DNA of 42,133 nucleotides from an uncultured Flavobacteriales bacterium (GTDB taxonomy: Bacteria > Bacteroidota > Bacteroidia > Flavobacteriales > Flavobacteriaceae): NCBI GenBank assembly GCA_913031385.1, contig CAJWCT010000003.1, positions 1 to 42,133 of the forward strand, read 5' to 3'. A program made the position numbers and the translations under genes. Below, one piece after another: positions 33,613 through 41,779 of the stretch. Each line of letters begins with the position of its first letter. The first letter of the stretch is position 1. The notes under the pieces are model-generated. The model saw only the letters and a program-made list of their open reading frames with translations. It ran no database searches and was not told where the DNA came from.

Positions 33613-34709
33613 TTATATATAATTTTTGCAGTTTTACTACTTGCTCCTTTTCCTCCCAGACTATTTTCAAGTTTATTATAGTTGTCAATAATTTTTGCTC
33701 TTTCTTCTTTTTCTAAAATTATGTTTAGTTCTTTTATTAAATTTTCCTTAGAAAAGGCATTTTGTATTAATTCTTTTACTATCAATTTATTTGCAATTAT
33801 GTTCACTAATGAAATATAATTTAGATTTTTAATCAATATTTTCCCAATTAAATAGGTAGTCCAGGTTGATTTGTAGCACACAATCTGTGGCACTTTAAAC
33901 AAGGCAGTTTCTAGCGTAGCAGTACCTGAGGTTACAATAGCGGCTGTGCAATTTTTTAATAGACCATATGTTTTGTTCTGAATGATCTCAACATTTCTGT
34001 CTTTTACATAATTTTTATAGACTGATAATTTTTGAGAGGGAGCAGCTCCAATAATAAATTTATAATCTTTAAATTCTGAAACTACACTTAGCATTATAGG
34101 TAGTAATTTTTTAATTTCTTGATCTCTACTTCCAGGTAGCAATAGAATTGTTTTCTCTTTAACTATTTTTTTTTCTAATTCTGAATCTTGTAAATTATTT
34201 GCTTTATAAATTTCATCTAATAAAGGATGACCAACAAATGAAACATCTAGGTTATGTCTTTCTTTATAGAATTCTTTTTCAAATGGTAGTATTACATACA
34301 TTTTGTCAATTACCTTTTTAATTAATTTGATTCTACTTTCCTTCCAAGCCCAGATTTGAGGTGAAATATAATAATGATTTTTAAATCCATGTCTTTTTGC
34401 CCATTCAGCAATTCTTAAATTAAATCCTGGAAAATCTATGTATATTATAATATCTGGTTTGTAGTTAAGAATATCAGATTTACAAAATGAAATATTTTTT
34501 ATTATTGAATATAGATTTAAGAATACTTCAAGAAAACCCATATATGAGTAATCTTTATGATGCCTCACAAGATTATTTGTTTGTTCGTTCATCAGGTCAC
34601 CACCCCAGCATCTGAAACTAGCATTTCTGTCCAATTTTTTTAATTCTTTAATCAAATTAGACCCATGCAGATCACCGGATGCTTCACCAGCTATTATATA
34701 ATATTTCAA
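33573..34709 (-). CDS. lpxB: Lipid-A-disaccharide synthase
   Basis: A 378-aa GT19 glycosyltransferase that joins UDP-diacylglucosamine and lipid X in lipid A synthesis, at the inner face of the cytoplasmic membrane. Motifs: YIIAGEASGDLHGSNLIKELKK at the N-terminus, YKPDIIIYIDFPGFNLRIA, YYISPQIWAWKESRIKLI, VGHPLLDEI, LLLPGSRDQEIKKLLPIML and AAIVTSGTATLETAL. Length and motifs are typical. It is the last gene of a minus-strand unit with surE and a small membrane protein, an order seen in other Bacteroidota. Its 3' end overlaps the convergent thioredoxin-like gene by 40 nt. Confidence 0.96.
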   Translation of the reverse strand: MKYYIIAGEASGDLHGSNLIKELKKLDRNASFRCWGGDLMNEQTNNLVRHHKDYSYMGFLEVFLNLYSIIKNISFCKSDILNYKPDIIIYIDFPGFNLRIAEWAKRHGFKNHYYISPQIWAWKESRIKLIKKVIDKMYVILPFEKEFYKERHNLDVSFVGHPLLDEIYKANNLQDSELEKKIVKEKTILLLPGSRDQEIKKLLPIMLSVVSEFKDYKFIIGAAPSQKLSVYKNYVKDRNVEIIQNKTYGLLKNCTAAIVTSGTATLETALFKVPQIVCYKSTWTTYLIGKILIKNLNYISLVNIIANKLIVKELIQNAFSKENLIKELNIILEKEERAKIIDNYNKLENSLGGKGASSKTAKIIYNYLVEENSGTKAS

Positions 34710-34710
34710 A

Positions 34711-34995
34711 TTAAATTATGTTTAATATTAATGTAATTATAGCTATTACTATTGTGGCCATTAATACACCTCTTGCTCTGTAATCTTGCTTTTTTTTAAT
34801 ATATACAAAAAAAACAAGGAGATTCATGATTGCCCCTAAACTTATCAGCTTACTTAAAAATCCTTCTTCAAAGGATTTGGCAATAATTTCAATAATTGAT
34901 GGATCTTCATGAAGAAACAGAATTGCAAGAATTAAACCAACTATATTAGCAAGAAAACCAACAAAAAATCCTATAAAAATTTCTCTTTTAATCAT
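34711..34995 (-). CDS. Small membrane protein between surE and lpxB
   Basis: A 94-aa protein with about three hydrophobic helices (IFIGFFVGFLANIVGLILAILFL, then LISLGAIMNLLVFFVYI, then GVLMATIVIAIITLIL). I take the ATG at 34995, whose ATGA overlaps the surE stop, a normal coupling arrangement; an in-frame ATG at 35007 would add four residues. lpxB follows 1 nt after its stop. Its place between two housekeeping genes suggests an envelope role, but I know of no function. Confidence 0.75.
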   Translation of the reverse strand: MIKREIFIGFFVGFLANIVGLILAILFLHEDPSIIEIIAKSFEEGFLSKLISLGAIMNLLVFFVYIKKKQDYRARGVLMATIVIAIITLILNII

Positions 34996-35768
34996 TTTAA
35001 ATTCCATTTAGATATTTCATCTATCTCTGGATAAGAAGTCATATCATACATAGTTGGAACTATTGATACATATCCATTACTTAATGCCCATTGATCAGTG
35101 TCTTTTCCTTTATCAAGGTTAATGAATTTTCCGGTTAGCCAATAATAATTTTTTCCATTTGGGTTTTGCCTCTTATCAAATGTTTCTTTCCAATACGATA
35201 TTGCTTGTCTGCAGACTTTAATTCCTTTATAATTTTTTCCTTCATCTATCCTAGGAAAATTTACATTTAATATTATATTTTTTTTCTTGGATTTTATTAA
35301 AACTTCTCTTGATATGATTTCAATATATTTTTCACATAGCTTAAAGTTAGCATTCCAACCATAATCACAAATAGAAAATCCTATTGATGGTATCCCCTCA
35401 ACTCCAGCTTCAACAGCTGCACTCATTGTTCCAGAGTAAATAACATTAATTGATGCATTAGATCCGTGGTTTATTCCAGAAACACACAAATCAGGTTTTC
35501 TTTCTAAGATTTCATTAACTGCTAATTTTACGCAATCTGCTGGTGTTCCTGAAGTACTATATTCAGTCTGAGGTCCATCATCAATATATTCCTTTTTACA
35601 ATAAAGAGTGTCATTAACGGTTATTGCATGCCCCATTCCACTTTGTGGACTATCTGGAGCAACTACTACTACTTCACCAATTCTATTCATAACTTTGATT
35701 AATGTTCTTAATCCAGGGGCTGTGATTCCATCATCATTGGTTAGTAGTATAAGGGGCCTTTTTTTCAT
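34992..35768 (-). CDS. surE: 5'/3'-nucleotidase SurE
   Basis: A 258-aa metal-dependent nucleoside monophosphate phosphatase acting in the cytoplasm. The metal site is LLTNDDGI at 7-14 (adjacent Asp residues), followed by PDSPQSGMGHAIT, then SGINHGSNASINVIYSGTMSAAVEAG. The start is ATG at 35768 (MKKRPLILLTNDDG). A longer in-frame form from 35825 would begin upstream of the predicted promoter and add 19 residues foreign to the family. The length is normal for Bacteroidota SurE. Its TGA overlaps the start of the small membrane protein gene. Confidence 0.95.
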   Translation of the reverse strand: MKKRPLILLTNDDGITAPGLRTLIKVMNRIGEVVVVAPDSPQSGMGHAITVNDTLYCKKEYIDDGPQTEYSTSGTPADCVKLAVNEILERKPDLCVSGINHGSNASINVIYSGTMSAAVEAGVEGIPSIGFSICDYGWNANFKLCEKYIEIISREVLIKSKKKNIILNVNFPRIDEGKNYKGIKVCRQAISYWKETFDKRQNPNGKNYYWLTGKFINLDKGKDTDQWALSNGYVSIVPTMYDMTSYPEIDEISKWNLK

Positions 35769-35788
35769 TTTATCTAATATACTCCTTA

Positions 35789-35796
35789 CAAAAGTA
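35789..35796 (-). promoter_or_regulatory. Candidate -7 element for the surE-lpxB unit
   Basis: On the minus strand TACTTTTG fully matches TAnnTTTG and lies 20 nt before the surE ATG at 35768. A TTG occurs 26 nt further upstream (35825 to 35823), beyond the usual spacing. The position supports the shorter surE start. Confidence 0.45.
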
Positions 35797-35888
35797 AGTA
35801 AATAAATAATTGTAATGTTTAACAAAAAATTATATATAGATTAGAAGAAAATGATGGGTTTTTTATTTATTTTCGAAACATCATTACT

Positions 35889-38003
35889 ATGAAGAAAAAT
35901 ATTATTGTAATATCATTAACTTTTATTTTGGGGCTAGCTTCATGTAGCTTTACCTCAAGAAATTTTGATCAAACAGATAAAGATAAGTTGCTTTTGCAGC
36001 TTATTTCATATGTTTTAGATCAAGGACACTTTGTTGAAAAAGAAATTAATGACGATTTTTCCAGAAAAGTATTTAATGAATACTTAAATATAATTGATCC
36101 TTATAAGAGATATTTTTATAAATCAGACATTGAGGAATTTAAAAAATATGAAGATCAACTTGATGATAAATTTATTAATGCAGAAATAGACTTTTTTGAT
36201 TTAACATATAATAGGGGCCAACAAAGATTTAATGAATCAAAACTTATCTATAAGGAAATATTAAATAACCCATTTGATTATCAAATAGATGAAAATTTTA
36301 ATGCTGATTTTAAATCATTAGATTATGTAAAAAATAAAAGTGAAATGAGGGATAGATGGAGAAAGCAGTTAAAATTTTCATCCATTGAAAGCTATGATGA
36401 TTTATTGATGGAGCAAGAAGAAGAATTAGAAGATAATCCATCTAATCAAATCAAATCAAATACAGAGATTGAATTAGAAGCAAGAGAATCAACTCTAAAG
36501 ACTTTAAACGAGATGTATGATTTTTATGAAGATATCACTAGATCAGATTGGTTTAGTTTTTATATAAATTCTTTTGTAGAGCAATATGACCCTCATACGA
36601 TCTACTATAATCCTGAAGCTAAGGATAGATTTGATGTTGATATGTCTGGAAATTATGCAGGTATAGGAGCTAGATTATCAAAAAAGTTTGATAAAATTGA
36701 GGTGGTAGAAATAATTTCTGGTGGTCCAGCATGGAGACAAAATCTATTAGAAGTTGGGGATATTATTTTAAAGGTTCGTCAAAATGATCAAGATGAATCT
36801 GAGTCTACTAGTATTTTAGGGATGCCAATTAGTGATGCTGTCAAATTGATTAAGGGTCCTAAAGGAACTAATGTAATATTAACTATAAAAAAGGTTGATG
36901 GTGAAGTTTTAGATTTAAAAATAACAAGAGATATTGTTCTATTAGAAGAAACATATGTTAGATCTTCAATTGTAAGTAAGGACGAAAATTTATATGGTTT
37001 TATAAATCTACCAAAATTCTATATTGATTTTGATAATTCAACTAATCGTGATGCTGCTAGAGATGTAAAAAAGGAAATAATTAGATTAAAAAATATAGGC
37101 ATTAAAGGTCTTGTATTAGATTTAAGAAATAATGGTGGAGGCTCATTAAAAACAGTTGTAGAAATGGCTGGTTTATTTATTCAAGAAGGACCAATTGTTC
37201 AAGTACGATCAATGGATAAAGAAAGTCAAATTTTAAGAGATAAGGACAGATCGATAATATGGGAAGGGCCTTTAGTAATTCTTGTAAATGAATTTTCTGC
37301 ATCTGCTTCCGAGATATTAGCTGCTGCAATGCAAGATTATAAAAGAGCTATTATAATTGGAAGCAAGCAAACATATGGAAAGGGAACAGTGCAAAATGTT
37401 CTTGACTTAAACAAAATGGTTAGAAGCAATACAAACGGTGATTTAGGTGCATTAAAATTTACAACTCAAAAATATTATAGAATTAATGGAGGATCAACTC
37501 AATTAGAAGGAGTTAAGAGTGATATTGTAGTTCCAGATAAATACACTTATGTTGATTTTGGTGAAAAAGATCAGGAAAATCCATTGGAATGGGATAAGAT
37601 TGATCCAGTTCCCTATGAGCCTTGGAAGACTTTTTTTGACTATAATAAGAGTATACAAGCAAGTAAAAATAGAATGAATTCAAGTGAATTTATTAGCTTA
37701 ATTGATGAGAATGCCAAATGGATCAAATCAATTAGAGATAAGGATATTTATACTTTGAATTATAGGAAATTTAAGAAGGATTTATTATTAAATGAGGAAA
37801 AAGCAAAGAAGTATAAGAAGCTATCTGATTATTTTTCTGACTTAATATTTAAATCACTTCCATATGAAATTGATTTAATTGCTAAAGATTCAAGTCTTGG
37901 AGAAAAAAGAAATAGGTGGCATAAAAATTTATCTAAAGATATTTATGTAAACGAGTCTTTAAATGTCTTAAATGATTTAAGACTCTCCTATGTTGAGAGA
38001 TAA
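35889..38003 (+). CDS. Carboxy-terminal processing protease (Tsp/Prc), lipoprotein form
   Basis: A 704-aa S41A protease. A lipoprotein signal (LGLASC, C19) is followed by an N-terminal helical region, a PDZ domain (about 250-335, NYAGIGARLSKKFDKIEVVEI, AWRQNLLEVGDIILKV) and the protease core (GLVLDLRNNGGGSL, then EFSASASEILAAAMQDY with catalytic S472, and TYGKGTVQ with K498). A C-terminal DUF3340-like region completes the long E. coli-Tsp-like architecture. It degrades or trims envelope proteins and, in other bacteria, controls peptidoglycan hydrolases. It is a single-gene unit followed by a short permease-like remnant. Confidence 0.95.
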   Translation: MKKNIIVISLTFILGLASCSFTSRNFDQTDKDKLLLQLISYVLDQGHFVEKEINDDFSRKVFNEYLNIIDPYKRYFYKSDIEEFKKYEDQLDDKFINAEIDFFDLTYNRGQQRFNESKLIYKEILNNPFDYQIDENFNADFKSLDYVKNKSEMRDRWRKQLKFSSIESYDDLLMEQEEELEDNPSNQIKSNTEIELEARESTLKTLNEMYDFYEDITRSDWFSFYINSFVEQYDPHTIYYNPEAKDRFDVDMSGNYAGIGARLSKKFDKIEVVEIISGGPAWRQNLLEVGDIILKVRQNDQDESESTSILGMPISDAVKLIKGPKGTNVILTIKKVDGEVLDLKITRDIVLLEETYVRSSIVSKDENLYGFINLPKFYIDFDNSTNRDAARDVKKEIIRLKNIGIKGLVLDLRNNGGGSLKTVVEMAGLFIQEGPIVQVRSMDKESQILRDKDRSIIWEGPLVILVNEFSASASEILAAAMQDYKRAIIIGSKQTYGKGTVQNVLDLNKMVRSNTNGDLGALKFTTQKYYRINGGSTQLEGVKSDIVVPDKYTYVDFGEKDQENPLEWDKIDPVPYEPWKTFFDYNKSIQASKNRMNSSEFISLIDENAKWIKSIRDKDIYTLNYRKFKKDLLLNEEKAKKYKKLSDYFSDLIFKSLPYEIDLIAKDSSLGEKRNRWHKNLSKDIYVNESLNVLNDLRLSYVER

Positions 38004-38092
38004 TTATACCAGGTGTATGCATTATGATGCTTGTTATGGCTTTTATGTTACTTGGAAACTCTTTAAGAGATGTTCTAGATATAAAAAATTAA
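37997..38092 (+). pseudogene. Remnant of a DppC/OppC-type ABC transporter permease C-terminus
   Basis: In the frame shifted from the tsp gene, the last 28 codons before the TAA at 38090-38092 read IIPGVCIMMLVMAFMLLG then NSLRDVLDIKN. Binding-protein-dependent peptide/nickel permeases of the DppC type end in almost the same way, with a PGxxI start, a hydrophobic helix, LLGxxLRDxLD and a few basic residues. Nothing upstream in this frame continues the similarity: a stop lies at 37994-37996, inside tsp. It therefore looks like the tail of a permease gene largely deleted when tsp was joined to it. Chance resemblance of a short hydrophobic stretch remains possible. Confidence 0.55.
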
Positions 38093-38613
38093 TATTGCGG
38101 CGGATATTGAATTAATATTTTATTTACAAAGAGTTTTATTTGTTCTTCTTTCTTTGCTCTCTTGCTAGGAATATATCCTTTTCCTATACCTTGCCATATT
38201 AGTTCGTTTTTTTCATAATCAATCAAGTCAATAAATAATACTCCTTCAGAATAATTGTGATAATAATATGTGTTGTACCATGGCGCAAGAGATGAGCCAT
38301 AACCATAATAATTATAGTTTGGATAATAATTTATTTTTTTGTTAGATTCAGTGAAGAAGTTTACCATAAGGTCTGGTTCAATTGAGCTTTTTCTAAGTCC
38401 TTTACTTGATAGTTCAACATCAATTGCATTAAGAATTCTTTTCTTGTCAATGTCATTTATTTCAGCTTCATCTACCCCTTTTTTAGAAAAAGCATATGTT
38501 TTGTAATCATTGAAATTAATTTTATCATTAAAGTCAGAACTAACTCTAATAGTATTACATGAGGATAGGAGTAATATTGTAGATAACAATGCAATCTTAA
38601 TTATCGTCTTCAT
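38089..38613 (-). CDS. DUF4136-type lipoprotein
   Basis: A 174-aa protein with a lipobox signal (LLLSSC, C19). Its mature part, TIRVSSDFNDKINFNDYKTYAFSKKG, followed by KKRILNAIDVELSSKGLRKSSIEPDLMVNFFTESNKK and LIDYEKNELIWQGIGKGYI, matches the DUF4136 family pattern of short periplasmic or outer-membrane lipoproteins. The middle is unusually rich in Tyr and Asn (YYPNYNYYGYGSS). It starts 2 nt after the hutU stop, so it is probably read through from hutU, although a functional connection is not evident. Its 3' end overlaps the permease remnant by 4 nt. Confidence 0.82.
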   Translation of the reverse strand: MKTIIKIALLSTILLLSSCNTIRVSSDFNDKINFNDYKTYAFSKKGVDEAEINDIDKKRILNAIDVELSSKGLRKSSIEPDLMVNFFTESNKKINYYPNYNYYGYGSSLAPWYNTYYYHNYSEGVLFIDLIDYEKNELIWQGIGKGYIPSKRAKKEEQIKLFVNKILIQYPPQY

Positions 38614-38615
38614 TT

Positions 38616-40607
38616 TTATTTATATTTTTCAATTAATTTTTCATCTACCATATTTGGAATCGTTACTTTAAGAAGTGGTTCTTTTTTCATTGCCCTCTTG
38701 ATTTCAAAAATCGATCCCTTATTTCTAGCCCAACTTCTTCTAGATATACCGTTATTTACATCCCAAAATAACATAGACCTTAAATTGTCTTCACTTTCTT
38801 TAGAACCATCAAGAACCATACCAAAACCTCCATTAATAACTTCTCCCCATCCTACGCCACCACCATTATGTATACTTACCCACGTTGCTCCCCTAAAACT
38901 ATCTCCTATTACATTTTGAATTGCCATATCAGCAGTATACTTTGATCCATCATATATGTTAGAGGTTTCTCTAAAAGGAGAATCTGTTCCTGATACATCA
39001 TGGTGATCTCTACCCAGTACTATAGGGCCACTAATGATCTTCTTTTTTATGGCTTTATTAAATTCTTTGGCAATTTCAATTCTTCCTTCAGAATTTGCAT
39101 ATAATATTCTTGCTTTTGATCCAACTACTAAAGCATTTTCTTTAGCTTGCTTTATCCAGTTTATATTGTCTTTTAATTGTAGCTTAATTTGATTGGGAGA
39201 TATTTTCATTAATTTTTCAAGGACATTGCAGGCAATTTTATCAGTTTTATCTAAATCTTCGAATTTTCCACTACAGCAAACCCATCTAAATGGACCAAAC
39301 CCATAGTCAAAACACATTGGCCCCATAATATCCTGAACATAGCTTGGAAATTTAAAATTAACTCCATCTTTGCTCATTACATCTGCCTTTGCCTTGGCTG
39401 CTTCCAAAAGAAAGGCATTTCCGTAATCAAAGAAATACGTTCCTCTATTAGCATGTTTATTAATTAGTTTGACTTGCTCAACTAAACTTTCCTTAACTTT
39501 TTTCTTGAAAAGTTTAGGGTTTTTATAAATCATTTCATTTGCTTTTTCAAAGCTCAATCCTGCAGGATAATAACCTCCTGACCAGGGATTATGTAATGAT
39601 GTCTGATCGCTTCCAATGTCAATATGAACTTTTTTATTGTAAAATTCTCTCCATACATCTATAACATTTCCATGATATGCTATTGATACTACTTCTTTAT
39701 TGTTTATTGCATCTTTAACCCTTTCTACAAGTGAATCTAAATTATCAATTACTTCATCTACCCAACCTTGTGAAAACCTAGATTGAATTGCTTTTATATT
39801 TACTTCTGCACAAACTGTAATACACTTTGATATATTCCCGGCTTTTGGTTGAGCCCCGCTCATTCCTCCAAGACCAGAGGTTAGAAAGACTTTCCCTTTA
39901 GGATTTTTCCCTATTTTTCTAAAAGCATTTAGCACTGTTATTGTTGTCCCATGTACAATTCCTTGAGGTCCTATATACATATAACTCCCTGCTGTCATTT
40001 GACCATATTGAGTAACACCTAGTGCATTAAATTTTTCAAAATCTATCTTCTTTGAATAATTTGGAATTACCATTCCATTTGACACTACAACTCTAGGAGC
40101 ATTTTTATTTGACGGAAATAATCCAAGAGGATGTCCAGAGTTGATTACAAGGGTTTGCTTGTCTGTTATTTCAGACAAATACTTCAGACAAATTAGATAT
40201 TGAGCCCAATTTTGAAATACAGATCCATTTCCACCATATGTTATTAATTCATGTGGATGTTGAGCTACATTTTCATCCAAATTATTTTGAATCATCAACA
40301 TAATTGCAGCAGCCTTCTTTGATTTATAAGGATATTGATTAATTGGTCTGGCATACATTTTATAGTTGGGCCTATATCTGTACATATATATTCTGCCATA
40401 TCTGTCTAATTCTTCATTAAATTCTTCAATTAATAAGCTATGGTGTTTTTTATCAAAATATCTGAGCGAATTTCTAAGAGCCAATTTTCTTTCATCTTTT
40501 GTCAAGACATTTTCTCGAATTGGAGCATGGTTTATTGTTAAATCATATTTTCTTTTAGCTGGTAGCTTATTTGGAATACCGTTTCTAATCTGCTCTTTAA
40601 AAGTCAT
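38616..40607 (-). CDS. hutU: Urocanate hydratase, long Bacteroidota form
   Basis: A 663-aa NAD-containing urocanase that hydrates urocanate to imidazolone propionate in histidine degradation. Motifs: ITYGGNGSVFQNWAQYLI, INSGHPLGLFPSN, the NAD-binding FLTSGLGGMSGAQPKAGN, the active-site region MGPMCFDYGFGPFRWVCCSG with the reactive Cys, and a C-terminal FRGATWVSIHNGGGVGWGEV. The enzyme is about 100 residues longer than the proteobacterial form (about 555 aa), as I recall for Bacteroidota. The other hut genes (hutH, hutI, hutG) are not adjacent. It lies 8 nt downstream of a DUF5522-like mini-gene and 2 nt upstream of a DUF4136 lipoprotein gene. Confidence 0.96.
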   Translation of the reverse strand: MTFKEQIRNGIPNKLPAKRKYDLTINHAPIRENVLTKDERKLALRNSLRYFDKKHHSLLIEEFNEELDRYGRIYMYRYRPNYKMYARPINQYPYKSKKAAAIMLMIQNNLDENVAQHPHELITYGGNGSVFQNWAQYLICLKYLSEITDKQTLVINSGHPLGLFPSNKNAPRVVVSNGMVIPNYSKKIDFEKFNALGVTQYGQMTAGSYMYIGPQGIVHGTTITVLNAFRKIGKNPKGKVFLTSGLGGMSGAQPKAGNISKCITVCAEVNIKAIQSRFSQGWVDEVIDNLDSLVERVKDAINNKEVVSIAYHGNVIDVWREFYNKKVHIDIGSDQTSLHNPWSGGYYPAGLSFEKANEMIYKNPKLFKKKVKESLVEQVKLINKHANRGTYFFDYGNAFLLEAAKAKADVMSKDGVNFKFPSYVQDIMGPMCFDYGFGPFRWVCCSGKFEDLDKTDKIACNVLEKLMKISPNQIKLQLKDNINWIKQAKENALVVGSKARILYANSEGRIEIAKEFNKAIKKKIISGPIVLGRDHHDVSGTDSPFRETSNIYDGSKYTADMAIQNVIGDSFRGATWVSIHNGGGVGWGEVINGGFGMVLDGSKESEDNLRSMLFWDVNNGISRRSWARNKGSIFEIKRAMKKEPLLKVTIPNMVDEKLIEKYK

Positions 40608-40615
40608 AATTAATC

Positions 40616-40750
40616 TTAATTAGTATAAGGATTATAATCATATGGACAATGTCTACAACTGCTTTGACAACAATAGCCTCTTTTTAAATGATATTTTTCA
40701 GTATAGCATTTATATCCTTCCTCTGTTATGTAATAATCCTTTTCATCCAT
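40616..40750 (-). CDS. DUF5522-like cysteine-rich mini-protein (44 aa)
   Basis: A 44-codon gene starting with ATG at 40750 and ending TAA at 40616. It begins MDEKDYYITEEGYKCYTEKY and ends HLKRGYCCQSSCRHCPYDYNPYTN. The core TEKYHLKRGYCC...CRHCPY is the pattern I recognise from DUF5522 proteins, which are tiny, often alone or fused, and carry a conserved Cys cluster (five Cys here, four of them in CC-x3-C-x2-C). The spacing suggests metal or iron-sulfur binding. hutU follows after 8 nt, so the two share a transcript. The function is unknown; a link to urocanase is suggested by position only. Confidence 0.8.
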   Translation of the reverse strand: MDEKDYYITEEGYKCYTEKYHLKRGYCCQSSCRHCPYDYNPYTN

Positions 40751-40774
40751 ACATAAGTATGATAACTAGCTATG

Positions 40775-40814
40775 CAAAGATAAAGTAAATTCAATTTAAT
40801 TTGAATTATCTTTG
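40775..40814. promoter_or_regulatory. Divergent promoter elements arranged as an inverted repeat
   Basis: CAAAGATA (40775-40782; TATCTTTG on the minus strand) and TATCTTTG (40807-40814, plus strand) are exact inverted copies, each matching TAnnTTTG. They point toward the DUF5522-hutU unit and the GH73 gene respectively. An inner AATTCAA/TTGAATT pair lies between them. No TTG is at the usual distance for either. Confidence 0.5.
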
Positions 40815-40824
40815 AATGATTGAA

Positions 40825-41598
40825 ATGAAAAGGTATTTAGTATTTATATTGTGTGTCTATTTTTTACAAAGTTGTGGTTCAAAAAGAACTATTTATAATT
40901 ATGAAGATGATAGAAAGGAAATTACTTCAAGAAAAAAGAAACCAAAAAAGAAAAAACTCAAGCAGATCGATAAACCTATTATCCCTCTGGTAAGAACTAC
41001 TGAAGACTATATTGATTATTATAGTAGAATTGCAATGGATGAAATGAGGCAGCATGATATACCTGCAAGTATTACTCTCGCTCAAGGCATCCTAGAATCA
41101 GGATCTGGTAAGGGAACATTGGCCGCTAATGCAAATAACCATTTTGGTATTAAATGCCATGATTGGAATGGGCCAAAAATTTATCATGATGATGATAAAA
41201 AACAGGAATGTTTTAGAAAATATTCTTCACCAGAATTTTCTTTCAGAGATCATTCTATATTTTTAATTTCTAGAGATAGATACGCATCACTTTTTAAATT
41301 AAAAAAAGATGATTACAAGTCCTGGGCAAAAGGACTAAAAAAAGCTGGGTATGCAACTGACAGGAAATATTCCCAAAAATTAATTGATCTAATTGAGAGA
41401 TATAAGTTGTACCGTTATGATGATATTGTATTAAAAAAGAAAAAATCAAAACAAAAATTTTACAAAGTTAAAAAAGGAGATACACTTTATTCAATTTCAA
41501 AAAAATTTAATATTTCTATTGATGATTTAATTAATTATAACAATTTAGATTCTGAAGGAATAACTATAGGCCAGCAAATTGTTGTGGGCAATAAATAG
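40825..41598 (+). CDS. Peptidoglycan hydrolase: GH73 glucosaminidase with C-terminal LysM
   Basis: A 257-aa lipoprotein (MKRYLVFILCVYFLQSC, C17), with a Lys/Arg-rich linker, a GH73 (FlgJ-like) N-acetylglucosaminidase domain at about 60-195 (SITLAQGILESGSGKGTLAANANNHFGIKCH, catalytic Glu about E91 in LESG) and a LysM domain at about 211-254 (YKVKKGDTLYSISKKFNISIDDLINYN, then GITIGQQIVVG). It should cut glycan strands while held by LysM and a lipid anchor in the envelope. I prefer the ATG at 40825 because the predicted promoter TATCTTTG ends at 40814; an in-frame ATG at 40816 would lie at or before the transcript start. Confidence 0.92.
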   Translation: MKRYLVFILCVYFLQSCGSKRTIYNYEDDRKEITSRKKKPKKKKLKQIDKPIIPLVRTTEDYIDYYSRIAMDEMRQHDIPASITLAQGILESGSGKGTLAANANNHFGIKCHDWNGPKIYHDDDKKQECFRKYSSPEFSFRDHSIFLISRDRYASLFKLKKDDYKSWAKGLKKAGYATDRKYSQKLIDLIERYKLYRYDDIVLKKKKSKQKFYKVKKGDTLYSISKKFNISIDDLINYNNLDSEGITIGQQIVVGNK

Positions 41599-41599
41599 A

Positions 41600-41700
41600 A
41601 TTCAAGGCATCAACAAATTTTTGGAAAATATCAAGATAGTGGACCAGTGAGGATTACATTGATACATGCCTGTACCAATACTATGTTGATGGCCTTGAAT
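41600..41700. repeat. Long-range inverted repeat (about 16-bp arms, 68-nt spacer)
   Basis: Bases 41600-41615 (ATTCAAGGCATCAACA) and 41684-41700 are inverted copies apart from one extra G in the right arm. An inner pairing, ATAGT (41636-41640) with ACTAT (41680-41684), is possible. No ORF is seen inside it. It begins 2 nt after the GH73 stop. It may be a folded RNA, a terminator-like structure or the remains of a small mobile element. Confidence 0.6.
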
Positions 41701-41779
41701 AGCTATTAAATTTTAAAAAATAAAACTTAGCAAAGTTACCATAAAATTCAAATCAAAAAACACATTATAAATCAAAAAC

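Noticed and set aside
35769-35825. Longer SurE N-terminus starting at 35825.
   Set aside because: The predicted -7 element (35789-35796) lies inside this extension and SurE normally starts a few residues before LLTNDDG.
41600-41700. Integron attC site or insertion-sequence ends.
   Set aside because: The arms lack RYYYAAC/GTTRRRY core sites, no transposase or integrase is near, and no target-site duplication is seen.
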